Part shown: positions 24,801 to 32,986 of the stretch, one piece after another
Position numbering within the stretch: the first letter of the stretch is position 1
Layout of the letters: each line of letters starts with the position of its first letter
DNA from: Streptomyces amritsarensis
Lineage (GTDB): Bacteria; Actinomycetota; Actinomycetes; Streptomycetales; Streptomycetaceae
Assembly (NCBI RefSeq): GCF_001953875.1
Contig: NZ_MQUR01000023.1
Span: 1 to 64,000 of the forward strand
Reading direction: 5' to 3'
Length of the DNA: 64,000 nucleotides
Notes under the pieces: model-generated
Seen by the model: only the letters and a program-made list of their open reading frames with translations
Told to the model about the DNA's origin: nothing
The model's database searches: none
Made by a program: the position numbers and the translations under genes

Positions 24801-25813
24801 GCAAGGCGATGGAGCTGGCGACCGACGCGCACGAGGGCTTCAGCCAGATCTTCCACGAGGCGCACCCGCGCACCCTGGCGGCCGCGAACAACCTGGCGCT
24901 GAACCTGCGGCTGGTGGGCCAGTACACCAGAGCCCGTGAGATCGACCAGGAGGTGTACGACCTGCGCACGGAGGTGCTCGGCCCGGAGCACCCGTACACC
25001 CTGTCGTCGGCGCAGAACCTCGCACGCGACCTGCGGGAGGTGGGCCGGTACGAGGATTCGGTGCAGCTGCTCAGCCGGACGTACGAGATCTACAAGCGGA
25101 CGCTGGGGCGGGCGTTCCCGGGCACCCTGTCGGCCGCGAAGAACCTGGCGGTGTCGCTGCGCCGGGCAGGCCAGCTGGAGGACGCGGTGCGGCTGACGAC
25201 GGCCACCCGGGCCCGCTACCGGGCCAAGTACACCTCCGTCAACCCGGACCTGCTGTCCTGTGAACTGAACCTGGCGTCGGACCTGTTCGCGACCGGGGAC
25301 CCGGGCGGGGCGCGGGACCTGGCGCAGGAGGTGGTGGACGAGTACATGAAGGTCCCGGGCGAGCGGCACCCGTACACGCTGGCGGCCGTGAACAACCTGG
25401 CGGTCTTCCACTGGGGCACGGGCTCGGCGGAGGTGGCGGAGGCCATGCTGCGGCAGACGATCCGGGGGATGCGGGACGTCCTGGGCGACAACCATCCGCA
25501 CACGGTCTTCGCCCACCTCAACCTGGCCAACGCCCGGGCGGACCTGGGCGATCCGGAAGGGGCGCTGGAGCTGGAGCGGCCGGCCGTGCTGCGGCTGCGC
25601 GAGGCGCTCGGGGCGCACCATCCGGAGACCCTGGCGAGCAGCTCCAACATGGCGATCAGCCTGGACTCGATGGGCCGCAAGGAGGAGGCGGCGAGGCTGC
25701 GCGCCGAGGTGGTGTCCGAGCTGACCCGGCTGCTCGGCGAGGACCACAGCCTGCCCCGGTACGCGCGGGACGAGCGGCGGATCCACCGGGACCTGGAGCC
25801 GCTCGCCGTGTGA
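21812..25813 (+). CDS. fxsT: FxsT: ParA-like, TIR-like, NB-ARC and TPR multidomain protein
   Basis: A 1333-residue protein of the FxSxx-system TPR family. Residues 15-290 are a MinD/ParA-like ATPase with the deviant P-loop KGGTGRT (22-28), AVDWDLEAPGLHRFF and YVLIDSRTGLSDIAD. A TIR-like domain starts near 344 (ADLFLSYVAENRMWADWIE). An NB-ARC/STAND NTPase has FGLGGVGKT near 546-554, LLVFDNADD and LVTSRN. From about 910 to 1310 are TPR units of the kinesin-light-chain type (LGPSHPHTYMTTSGLANTL, LGPEHPYTLSSAQNLA). The plan matches NLR-like signal sensors: TPRs detect, NB-ARC oligomerises and TIR acts. The ligand is unknown. Confidence 0.9.
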   Translation: MTASRDSRDGRDGRIVTFYSYKGGTGRTMALANTAWILAANGKRVLAVDWDLEAPGLHRFFHPFLDPSTLGATTGVIDLISEYAWAATSPVARADDWHKDYARIQPHAVSLTPETLGWEFPDGGTLDFVSAGRQNREYSATVSTFDWDNFYDRLGGGLFFDALRADMKQNYDYVLIDSRTGLSDIADICTVHLPDVLVDCFTLSDQSIDGAASVARQIDERFNDRGIKIYPVPMRIDEGEKEKADAGRALARIKFDRFPGGLVGDELTSYWGAVEIPYRPYYAYEETLATFGDEAGLTNSLLSAFERLTAVVTEGEITSMPAIGEEVRLRIRDAFTRRRPALPADLFLSYVAENRMWADWIESVLTRAGFRVVPKDVSAERPPAAAASGSAGDTLGGGTGISIDTAARTVVLLSTAYLKSARAVDVWERAAAEDPTGGRRQLVPLRVGDVRLSTPYIDRNPVDLFRLDEVHATAALLRAVERPMALPDSVASASQPGPRFPGTVPKIWNAPPRNPGFTGRSIVLERMRDQLGGGMAVVLPQPQTLFGLGGVGKTQVALEYVHRFMADYDLVWWISSEQTDDVVAALAELAVRLGAQTGEDMAAASQEAIDLLRRGVPSSRWLLVFDNADDPETLKRFFPPGGPGHVLVTSRNQSWSQYGDALPVDVFLREESIEHLQRRAPGLTKEDAEQVAIAVGDLPLAVEQAGAWIAETATPVAAYIEQLAQQAASVLGLNQPPGYPEPVAATWNISIERLQSRSPAAVRLLQLCAFLAPEPISANLLYSKEMIDALKPYDASLQEKLVLGRVIREIGRFALAKVDQVSNSIQVHRLVQAVIRSQMSEEDQREARHAVHRILAGARPDDDEPIDNPETWPRFNTIWSHLTPSEARYCKEPETRRLLIDRVRYLWKRGDFKAAYQLGEELREAWKEMLGNDDLQYLYLRFHLSNILRSQGRFVEAKELDEVTLERQRAVLGPSHPHTYMTTSGLANTLGALGQYGKAMELATDAHEGFSQIFHEAHPRTLAAANNLALNLRLVGQYTRAREIDQEVYDLRTEVLGPEHPYTLSSAQNLARDLREVGRYEDSVQLLSRTYEIYKRTLGRAFPGTLSAAKNLAVSLRRAGQLEDAVRLTTATRARYRAKYTSVNPDLLSCELNLASDLFATGDPGGARDLAQEVVDEYMKVPGERHPYTLAAVNNLAVFHWGTGSAEVAEAMLRQTIRGMRDVLGDNHPHTVFAHLNLANARADLGDPEGALELERPAVLRLREALGAHHPETLASSSNMAISLDSMGRKEEAARLRAEVVSELTRLLGEDHSLPRYARDERRIHRDLEPLAV

Positions 25814-25822
25814 TCCGACGGA

Positions 25823-25853
25823 GGGCGGCGGGGGCCGAGGGTCCCCGCCGCCC
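25823..25853 (+). terminator. Hairpin between fxsT and the SLATT gene
   Basis: A 14-bp stem with one G-U pair (GGGCGGCGGGGGCC, GAG loop, GGTCCCCGCCGCCC) lies 10 bases after the fxsT stop and 24 bases before the next start. It could end or attenuate the fxs transcript before the membrane protein gene. Confidence 0.6.
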
Positions 25854-25877
25854 GCCACCCGACTCGAGGGGGGCGTT

Positions 25878-26786
25878 GTGACCGACAGCATGACCTTTCG
25901 AAACGAGGACCTGCCGGCCCTCTTCCACCACACGGACCAGGCGGCGATCTCCCGGCAGCGGGAGTCGGTCCAGGCCACGCGGGCCCAGCTGCTGCTGCTC
26001 GTCGTGGCAGCGGGGGCCGCCGCGTTGCCGCCGGGGCCGGAGCTGGGCCCGCTGCACCTGTTCGGGCTGCTCAGCGTGCTCGGTTACGCGGGGGTGCTGG
26101 CCGTCGGCATGCGGGCGACGCGGCGCCGGGCCCGCCCGCAGTGGCAGCTCAACCGCAGTGCCGCGGAGTTCATCAAGTCGCTCGCCTGGCGGTACGCGGT
26201 GCACGGGGCGCCGTTCGGCAGTGACGTGGCCGATCCCGGGGAGGCGTACCGGGCACGGCTGGAGGCGGGGCTGGCCGAGCTGCGGAAGATGGGGTGGGAG
26301 GATCCGCGGTCGGCGGGCTCGGTGCCGGAGGGCGCGGAGATCACCGGTGCGATGCACCGGCTGCGCGGCAGGGACTACCACGTGCGGCGGGAGACGTACG
26401 TCCGGGACCGGCTGATCGAGCAGCGCAACTGGTACCGGCGGCGGGCGGAGGTGTCGCGGCGGGCGACGCGCCTGTGGTCGTGGACGATCGTCCTGCTGAC
26501 CTGTCTGGCGCTGCTGTTCGCCCTGCTGAGGGCGTTCGGTTCGGGTCCGGGCGCGGGCCTGACGGGGCTGCTGAGCACGGCGGCGGCGGCCGGCATCGCC
26601 TGGAACGAGGTGCGCCGCCACCATCCGCTGATCGAGGCGCACACCCTGATCGAGCAGGACCTGGCGGCGATGATGGTCGTGATGCAGACGACGATCACCG
26701 AGTCCCAGTGGCCCTCGTCGGTGTACGAGACCGAGCGGTACGTCTCGCCGCAGCACACGGACTGGCTGGCCCGGCACAGCAGTTGA
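25878..26786 (+). CDS. DUF4231/SLATT-type four-helix membrane protein
   Basis: A 302-residue membrane protein. Two N-terminal helices (about 38-52 and 61-82) and two later helices (about 199-217 and 224-240) flank cytoplasmic segments. DRLIEQRNWYRRRAEVSRRATRLW just before the second pair is the DUF4231/SLATT signature. SLATT proteins are proposed pore-forming effectors linked to nucleotide-sensing SLOG or SMODS partners (Burroughs and colleagues). GTG 25878 has a GAGGGGGG site. It is 64 bases after fxsT on the same strand, and its end faces the SLOG gene 25 bases away. Confidence 0.78.
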   Translation: MTDSMTFRNEDLPALFHHTDQAAISRQRESVQATRAQLLLLVVAAGAAALPPGPELGPLHLFGLLSVLGYAGVLAVGMRATRRRARPQWQLNRSAAEFIKSLAWRYAVHGAPFGSDVADPGEAYRARLEAGLAELRKMGWEDPRSAGSVPEGAEITGAMHRLRGRDYHVRRETYVRDRLIEQRNWYRRRAEVSRRATRLWSWTIVLLTCLALLFALLRAFGSGPGAGLTGLLSTAAAAGIAWNEVRRHHPLIEAHTLIEQDLAAMMVVMQTTITESQWPSSVYETERYVSPQHTDWLARHSS

Positions 26787-26811
26787 GGCGCCCCGGGGCG
26801 GTGGGCGTGGC

Positions 26812-27291
26812 TCAGTCCCGGGCCACGCCCTCGCACCACAGGACGGTGACCGGCTTGCCCAGGGCACGGGCGTAGGCCACGATCTCGGCGGTGCCGCCGT
26901 GCCCGCGGGCGGGCCGGCCGTCCCAGACGGCGACGAGCCGGTCGCAGGAGTCGGCGATGTAGGCGCCCGCGGCGTAGTACGCCTCGTCCGTGGAGTGGGC
27001 GAAGTCCATGCGGATCTCCTGGGCGGCCCGGAGCCTGAGGCTGTGGTAGCGGTCCAGCGCCTCGGCGCCCTCGAAGGACTCTTCGTAGTCCTCGCTGGGG
27101 ATCACCACGGTGAGGTCGGCGCCGCATTCGAGGGCGATGGCCGCGAACAGCTGGTCCGCTCCGTCGGCGAGGCTGGAGAGGGCCTCCAGCGGCCCTTCGT
27201 GGCCGCCCAGTACGGCCCGCAGGCCGCTCTCCACATGGCCGAGCACCGAGTCCGGGATGGACCGGTGCCCGGTCACGCCGATGCGTTTCAT
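26812..27291 (-). CDS. SLOG-domain (Rossmannoid nucleotide-sensor) protein
   Basis: A 159-residue single-domain protein. It opens RIGVTGHRSI, has SSLADGADQLFAAIAL and VVIPSEDYEESF, and ends with CDRLVAVWDGRPARGHGGTAEIV, whose GHGGT loop is the phosphate-binding site in SLOG/LOG-like folds. SLOG domains bind or process nucleotide-derived ligands and frequently pair with SLATT membrane effectors, as here, although the two genes converge rather than share an operon. ATG 27291 starts directly at the first strand. Confidence 0.8.
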   Translation of the reverse strand: MKRIGVTGHRSIPDSVLGHVESGLRAVLGGHEGPLEALSSLADGADQLFAAIALECGADLTVVIPSEDYEESFEGAEALDRYHSLRLRAAQEIRMDFAHSTDEAYYAAGAYIADSCDRLVAVWDGRPARGHGGTAEIVAYARALGKPVTVLWCEGVARD

Positions 27292-27324
27292 GCAGGAACC
27301 TGCTTCCCCCCGGGGACACGGCCG

Positions 27325-27363
27325 CCCTGGACATCCTCCCAGAAGCCGGGAGGACGTCCAGGG
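27325..27363 (-). terminator. Terminator of the serine protease gene
   Basis: A 16-bp stem with one G-U pair (CCCTGGACATCCTCCC / GGGAGGACGTCCAGGG, 7-base loop) lies 27 bases after the protease stop on the minus strand and upstream of the SLOG gene. Confidence 0.75.
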
Positions 27364-27390
27364 TGCCGACAGGGGCGCGCGGGGCACGGG

Positions 27391-28275
27391 TCAGTAGACG
27401 CTGACCCCGTAGGCGTTGAGCGCCTCGACCACGGGCTGGAAGAAGGTCGTGCCGCCCGAGGAGCAGTTGCCGCTGCCGCCGGAGGTGAGGCCGACCGCGC
27501 GGGTGCCCGAGTAGAGCGGGCCGCCGCTGTCGCCGGGCTCGGCGCACACGTTGGTGCGGATCATGCCGTAGACGATGTCGCCGCCGCCGTAGTTGACGGT
27601 GGCGTTGAGGCCGGTGACGCGGCCGCTGTGGGTGCCGGTGGTGGAGCCGCGCCGGGTCACGGACATGTTGACCGTGGCGTTGACGGCGCTGGTGATGTCC
27701 TGGCTGCCGACGGTCCCGGGCGGTACGGGGGTGTTGCTGGCGTACTTGATGAGGCCGTAGTCGTTGTTCGGGAAGCTGGAACCGGTCGTGGAGCCGAGGA
27801 CGTTCGTGCGGGCGGAGTTGGTCCACCAGGTGCCCGCGCCGTCGGTGCAGTGTCCGGCGGTCAGGGCGTAGTAGTTGCTTCCGCTGCGGACGTTGAAGCC
27901 GAGCGAACAGCGCCAGCTGTTGGCGTAGATGGCGTCGCCGCCCGAGGCGAGCTTGGTGAGCCTGCCCGGGATGCGCTCGATGCGCAGCGCCCCCGCGTCG
28001 GTTCCGGCCTCGCGCTTGATTTTCGCGATGGCGGCTGCGGAGACGGTGGAGTCGGCGGAGACCACGAGGGTTCCGGTGGCGGGGTCGGCGTGCCAGGCGG
28101 TGCCCGCTACGTCGGCCCGCAGGACGGAGGCGCCGGCGGAGGCGAGCCGGTCGGCGCTGAAACCGCCGTCCTGGGGGTCCGCGCTCGCCGCGGTCGGTGC
28201 GGCGAGCGCTGCGGCGGCGGCCAGGCCGGTGGCCACCGCGAGCAGCCTGTTACGGGTGGTGCGCTTGATCCTCAC
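27391..28275 (-). CDS. Secreted streptogrisin-type serine protease (S1 family)
   Basis: A 294-residue preproprotein. A signal peptide (to about residue 32) and a ~77-residue propeptide precede a mature chymotrypsin-fold domain starting near [18 protein letters not shown]. The triad is His142 (TAGHC), Asp172 (NNDYG) and Ser250 (GDSGGP); cysteines 123/143 and 244/274 should form the usual disulfides. Close in length and motif to S. griseus proteases A and B. GTG 28275 is preceded by AGGAGG. Confidence 0.92.
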   Translation of the reverse strand: MRIKRTTRNRLLAVATGLAAAAALAAPTAASADPQDGGFSADRLASAGASVLRADVAGTAWHADPATGTLVVSADSTVSAAAIAKIKREAGTDAGALRIERIPGRLTKLASGGDAIYANSWRCSLGFNVRSGSNYYALTAGHCTDGAGTWWTNSARTNVLGSTTGSSFPNNDYGLIKYASNTPVPPGTVGSQDITSAVNATVNMSVTRRGSTTGTHSGRVTGLNATVNYGGGDIVYGMIRTNVCAEPGDSGGPLYSGTRAVGLTSGGSGNCSSGGTTFFQPVVEALNAYGVSVY

Positions 28276-29474
28276 TTCTCGTCCTCCTGGAGAGGGTCGG
28301 GGGCCCGGCGGTCGTGGGGGTGCCAGAGCCCGTGAGGCGCAGCCGGGGGCACGGCGAACACATGAGCTTTGGCCGTGTCCCTGACAAGCGCTGTCGGGAG
28401 TGTCCTGTCGTCGGATACCGGTCGCAAGAGCGGCTTTCGGCCTCCGCGCGCCGCCCGTCGCCGTGCGGGGTGATGTGTTCCGGGGCGGTGCGGGAGGGCC
28501 GGGGCGGGGTCTACGAGGGCGCGGTCGGGCGGCGCGGCGGAGCCCGGCGGGGCTCCGGGGTGATCGCGCCCCGCGCGCCGGGTATGCCGGTCTGCGGGCG
28601 GTGGACGCGGCGCCTGCCGCGCCGGCGCGGGGCGTCTTGGGCGACGGCCCCCAGGGGGTGTCCGCACAGGAGCGCCGTGCGCGCGGAGGGCGGCCGCCGC
28701 GCGCGTCGGGCCTTGCGGGCCCGACGCGGGACGCGCGCCGTGCCCTCGAAGGGGATGGCGGGCTGCCGGCCGGGACCGGGTCGGCGCGGGTGCCGGCCGT
28801 GGTGTCCCGTCCGGCCGTTCCGGTCGTGCGCGCACGCAGGAGAAGGCCCCGGCAGTGCGGACGCGGGGGTGCCCTGCCGGGCCGCGGCGCCCTCGGCGGC
28901 AAGGCCGAGGGTGTGTGCGGCCCGGCGCCCTGCGGGCCGGATCACGACGGCCCGGGCGGTCACGGCCGCAGGCCGGGAGCGGGCCGGCGGGCAGGCTGCG
29001 GCGGCCGCAGCGGCCCCGCCCGCGGCGGCCGCGCGGCCTCGGCGTGCGCGGTGCCCGGGACGGGTCCGCGCAGCAGCGCCCGCCGGCCGTGGCCCGGCCC
29101 CCGCGGCGTCCGGCGCCTTGAGGTCTCCTCCGGCCCGCCGGGCCGGACGCGGCAGGCGCGCCGGACGCGCCCGGGCACACCCGGGAACGCGGCGGAGCGC
29201 GATGCCGGGAGCCTCGGGGCGGGCCGGGCCGTGCGGGCCCGGAACGGCCGGAATTCGACCTTCCGGGTGGTCGGCGGGGCGGGGGCCGGCCCACGGTGCG
29301 CGAGGGCCGCGCGGGGCGCACACGGCGGCCCGCGCCACGGCCCCGTGCCCGCGCCGTGCCCGCCGGGCCGCGTGCGGATCGTCTGCGTCAACGCTCATCC
29401 CGCTCAGCCCTTCCACGCGCGTCCGGCCGGGAATCCCCGCATACGCCGTCCGGGCGCGTGGAACTGACGCGAAC
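28276..29474. other. 1.2-kb interval without a convincing gene
   Basis: Between the protease start and the DUF5685 stop no frame shows a plausible protein: long open frames exist on both strands but are Arg/Pro/Gly/Ala-rich, lack family motifs and lack start/Shine-Dalgarno pairs. Very high GC without the normal third-position pattern suggests decayed or noncoding DNA. The first ~150 bases (28276-28440) should hold the protease promoter. Confidence 0.55.
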
Positions 29475-30881
29475 TCAGTCGCAGCAGCAGCCGCAGTTGC
29501 AGTCGCAGCAGCCGCCGTCGCCACCGCCGCCGGAGCCGCCCTCGGAACCGCCGGCCGCCGAGGGGTTCGACCGGCAGCAGGTGCAGCACTCGCAGGCGTC
29601 GCACCACGGGTCCCGCTTCTTGCGCGACCAGGGGCCCTCGTGCTCGGTGCAGCAGATCTGGCAGGTGCAGAAGAGCCCGATGGCCACCGCGCAGCCGGCC
29701 AGCAGACCCCGGGGCGTCCGCTGCGGATGCCGCCCGCCGCCACCGAAGCCCCCGCCCCCGAAGCCGCCGCCGCCGAAGCCGTCGCCGCCCCCGAAGCCGC
29801 CCCCGCCGCCGAGGCCGCCGCCACCGCCGCCGGACCCGCCCGACCTCGCGGGCGGCGGGCCGCCCGGCGCCTGCGGGGTGTTCGGGCCGTAGGGGCTCGC
29901 GCCGTACGGAGCGCCGCCGTAGGGGTTGCTGCCGCCGTTCCCGTCGTACGGGTTGGATCCGTACGGGTTGGATCCGTGCGGGTTCGGGCCCTGCCCGGCC
30001 GAGGCGGTGGCGGTGTGGCCGCAGCTCATGGTCCCGAAGGCCCGGTCCACCGAGGTGCGCAGCTCGTGCACGAGGAGCCGGTGGGCGAGTCCGGCGTCGG
30101 CGAACTCGACCTCGGCCAGCGCCAGCCTGATGCCGTGCAGGGCGTCGTCGCAGAGCCTGCGGGCCTCGGCGAGCGGGGTCCCGGTGGCGGTGAGGGGGTT
30201 CCAGGCGCCCGCCTGCGCGTCGGCGCCCTGGTCCTCCACCGCGTCCAGCAGGTGCGCGAGCCGCCCGAAGTACCGGCCGGCCTCGGCCAGCGCGGGGGCG
30301 TTGCCCGGCCGTCCCGCCAGCTGCGCGGTATGCGCGAACGCGGCGGCCGTCGCGGTCTCCGTCGGCTCGGTCACCACGAGCACGGGAGTGCCGGGGCCGG
30401 CCAGGGTCTCGATGCCCGCCTGCCGGTCCACCGCGTCCACGAGCACCGCGGTGTCGAAGCCGAGCGAGGCGCCGGTGCGCGCACCGGCCCGGTCCCAGCC
30501 GCGGGCCACCTTGCGGGCGGCGGCGGCGATCGGGGCGCGGGCCAACAGCCCGTCCCCGTCGGCCACGTGGTCGCGCACCTTGGCGGAGGCCAGGACGAGC
30601 GAGACGGCGGCCGCCAGCCGGGCGCCCTCGCCCTTGGCGACGGCGGCGGTGCGCATGCCGCGCAGCGGGCAGGGGCCGGCGGTGCGCCGGGACCCGGGGG
30701 CCGGACCGGACTGAGCCTCCGTCAGAACGGAGACAAGCAAACCGTCGTAGTTCGTGACGATGCGGGCGAACTGTCCGTGGTCGCCCCGAAGTGCCAGGCA
30801 CAGCCCGCACAGATGGGCCATCCACTCCGCCTTGAGCCGCTCCCCGAGCCGGTGCGTGCAAGGCCTGACTATGCCGAACAA
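29475..30881 (-). CDS. DUF5685 family protein with Gly-rich linker and Cys-rich tail
   Basis: A 468-residue conserved actinobacterial protein of unknown function. The N-terminal ~300 residues (MFGIVRPCTHRLGERLKAEWMAHLCGLCLALRGDHG, ending TMSCGHTA) form the DUF5685 domain, with Cys8, Cys25 and Cys28 as a likely metal site. An Asn/Pro/Tyr-Gly repeat and a Gly-Phe repeat follow, then a hydrophobic segment, and the last ~60 residues hold more than 15 cysteines. The TTG at 30881 is preferred: GGGGAAG lies upstream and homologues begin with the same MFGIVRPC. It is divergent from the sepF-like gene. Confidence 0.8.
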   Translation of the reverse strand: MFGIVRPCTHRLGERLKAEWMAHLCGLCLALRGDHGQFARIVTNYDGLLVSVLTEAQSGPAPGSRRTAGPCPLRGMRTAAVAKGEGARLAAAVSLVLASAKVRDHVADGDGLLARAPIAAAARKVARGWDRAGARTGASLGFDTAVLVDAVDRQAGIETLAGPGTPVLVVTEPTETATAAAFAHTAQLAGRPGNAPALAEAGRYFGRLAHLLDAVEDQGADAQAGAWNPLTATGTPLAEARRLCDDALHGIRLALAEVEFADAGLAHRLLVHELRTSVDRAFGTMSCGHTATASAGQGPNPHGSNPYGSNPYDGNGGSNPYGGAPYGASPYGPNTPQAPGGPPPARSGGSGGGGGGLGGGGGFGGGDGFGGGGFGGGGFGGGGRHPQRTPRGLLAGCAVAIGLFCTCQICCTEHEGPWSRKKRDPWCDACECCTCCRSNPSAAGGSEGGSGGGGDGGCCDCNCGCCCD

Positions 30882-31167
30882 GCTGCTTCCCCCGTGTGTC
30901 GTACGCGTGCCTGCCGGGCATCGTATCGACCCGCGTCTTTCACCCGTACGTCCCCGTCGCCCACCCGTACGGCGGCGCCGGTCGTATTTTCACTCAGTCA
31001 GCAGCGGTAGCGGCCAGGATCCTTGACCGTGCAACGGATGTTCTGCACCAGTACCGTCACGAAACCCCTGCGCGGCGACTATCCACTTGGCGCGTTGTCA
31101 GCATCATGGACGAGCATAGGGGCAGCGGAGAGAAAGACAGAGTGACCGCGGTGAAAGGAGGCAGTCC

Positions 31168-31617
31168 ATGGGTTCGGTGCGCAAGGCGAGTGCCTGGCTG
31201 GGTCTCGTGGAGGACAGCGACGACGAGCGCTACTACGACGACGACTACGCGGAGGCCGCCCACGGTTCCGTCGCGGGCCCGGGTGACCAGTGGGTGACCG
31301 ACCCCCGCGTCAAGGTGGCCTCCGAGTCGGCCGTGGAGCACGGCCGCCGGATCGCGACCGTCACCCCGGACGGATTCCGTGACGCGCGCGGCATCGGCGA
31401 GCTGTTCCGCGACGGGGTCCCGGTGATCGTGAACCTGTCGTCGATGGACCCGACCGACGCGAAGCGCGTCGTCGACTTCGCGGCCGGACTGACCTTCGGT
31501 CTGCGCGGTTCGATCGAGCGGGTGGCGACCAGGGTCTTCCTGCTGACCCCGGCCGACACCCAGATCGTGAGCGGCGAGCCCGGCGGCCGCTCGCGCGACT
31601 TCTTCAACCAGAGCTGA
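31168..31617 (+). CDS. sflA: SepF-like cell-division protein
   Basis: A 149-residue protein of the SepF/YlmF family. The N-terminus ([27 protein letters not shown]) is the membrane-binding amphipathic helix and acidic linker; the rest is the FtsZ-binding core ([37 protein letters not shown] and RVFLLTP). It should tether or modulate FtsZ rings. Streptomyces has one sepF in the division cluster and two paralogues, SflA and SflB; the neighbours here match the SflA locus as I recall it, so the symbol is tentative. AAAGGAGG lies six bases before the ATG. Confidence 0.82.
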   Translation: MGSVRKASAWLGLVEDSDDERYYDDDYAEAAHGSVAGPGDQWVTDPRVKVASESAVEHGRRIATVTPDGFRDARGIGELFRDGVPVIVNLSSMDPTDAKRVVDFAAGLTFGLRGSIERVATRVFLLTPADTQIVSGEPGGRSRDFFNQS

Positions 31618-31626
31618 GCGGGGCTC

Positions 31627-32796
31627 TCACCGGAAGGCGTCCAGCCCGGTGAGCGCCTTGCCCAGCACCAACTGGTGCATCTCGACGGTGCCCTCGTAGG
31701 TGAGGACCGATTCGAGGTTGGTGGCGTGCCGCATGACGGGGTATTCGAGCGAGATCCCGTTGGCGCCGAGGACGGTCCGCGCGGTGCGGCAGATCTCGAT
31801 GGCCTCGCGGACGTTGTTGAGCTTGCCGAAACTGATCTGCTCCGGCCGCAGGGTGCCCGCGTCCATCCGCCGGCCCAGGTGGTGGGCGAGCAGGATGCCC
31901 TTGTGGAGTTCGAGGGCCATGTCCGCCAGCTTGGCCTGGGTGAGCTGGAAGCCGCCGATCGGCTTGCCGAACTGCTCCCGCGTCCGCGCGTAGTCGAGCG
32001 CGGCCTCGAAACTGGCCCGCGCCGCGCCCATGGATCCCCAGATGATCCCGTACCGCGCGTGGCTGAGGCAGCCGAGCGGCCCCTTGAGCCCGGTGACGAG
32101 CGGCAGCACCGCGTCGGCGGGCAGCCGTACGTCGTCCATGACCAGCTCGCTGGTGACGCTGGCCCGCAGCGACCACTTGTGCTTGATCTCCGGAGCGGAG
32201 AAGCCGGGCGTGTCGGTGGGCACCACGAAGCCGCGGATGCCGTCGTCGGTCTGCGCCCACACCACGGCCACCGCGGCCACGGAGCCGTTGGTGATCCACA
32301 TCTTGCGGCCGCCCAGCACCCAGTCGGTGCCGTCGCGCTTGGCGTACGTCCGCATCGCGGCGGGGTCGGAGCCCACGTCGGGCTCGGTCAGCCCGAAGCA
32401 GCCGATCAGCTCGCCCGCGGCCATGCCGGGCAGCCAGCGCTGCTTCTGCTCCTCGGAGCCGTACTTCCAGATCGCGTACATGGCCAGCGACCCCTGTACG
32501 GAGACCAGCGAGCGGATGCCGGAGTCGGCGGCCTCCAGCTCCAGGCAGGCCAGGCCGTACTGCACGGCGCTGGCGCCGGCGCACCCGTAGCCCTCCAGGG
32601 ACATCCCGAGCGCCCCGAGGGCACCGAGCTCTCGGGCCAGCTCGCGGATCGCGGGGAGCTCGCCGCTCTCGTACCACTGGGCGATGTGCGGCAGCACCCG
32701 GTCGGCGGCCCAGCTGCGGACGGTGTCCCGGACGGCGAGGTCCTCGGGCCCGAGGAGCTCGTCGAGCCCGAGCGGATCGGTGGGTACGAAGGACAC
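31627..32796 (-). CDS. Acyl-CoA dehydrogenase, glutaryl-CoA dehydrogenase-like
   Basis: A 389-residue FAD enzyme that oxidises an acyl-CoA. CFGLTEPDVGSDPAAM and WITNGS are the FAD-binding segments, RTREQFGKPIGGFQLTQAKLADM is the family signature, and the catalytic Glu lies in TYEGTVEMHQLVLGKALTG. The overall sequence, including VSVQGSLAMYAIWKYGSEEQKQRWLP, is closest to glutaryl-CoA dehydrogenases, although substrate choice needs assay. GTG 32796 has GGGAG upstream. Confidence 0.88.
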   Translation of the reverse strand: MSFVPTDPLGLDELLGPEDLAVRDTVRSWAADRVLPHIAQWYESGELPAIRELARELGALGALGMSLEGYGCAGASAVQYGLACLELEAADSGIRSLVSVQGSLAMYAIWKYGSEEQKQRWLPGMAAGELIGCFGLTEPDVGSDPAAMRTYAKRDGTDWVLGGRKMWITNGSVAAVAVVWAQTDDGIRGFVVPTDTPGFSAPEIKHKWSLRASVTSELVMDDVRLPADAVLPLVTGLKGPLGCLSHARYGIIWGSMGAARASFEAALDYARTREQFGKPIGGFQLTQAKLADMALELHKGILLAHHLGRRMDAGTLRPEQISFGKLNNVREAIEICRTARTVLGANGISLEYPVMRHATNLESVLTYEGTVEMHQLVLGKALTGLDAFR

Positions 32797-32986
32797 GGGG
32801 CCTCCCGGCGGCCTGAGCAGGAACCTGGCGGCGCAAGGTTTTGCGCCGACCCGAAGCTATTGGCCTCGGGCGGGCAAATCCAGCCCCGCCTTCCGGCACC
32901 GGCCGGCCGCACCACTGCGTCCCCGCCGCGGCGAGGGCGGGGGGCCGGGCGGCGGGGCCGCACCGGCGGGGCGGGATGCCCGGCGC

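Noticed and set aside
28314..31010. Plus-strand open frame across the 1.2-kb gap and the DUF5685 gene
   Set aside because: Antisense to DUF5685, made of Arg/Ala/Pro runs and with no ribosome-binding site; high GC makes such frames common.
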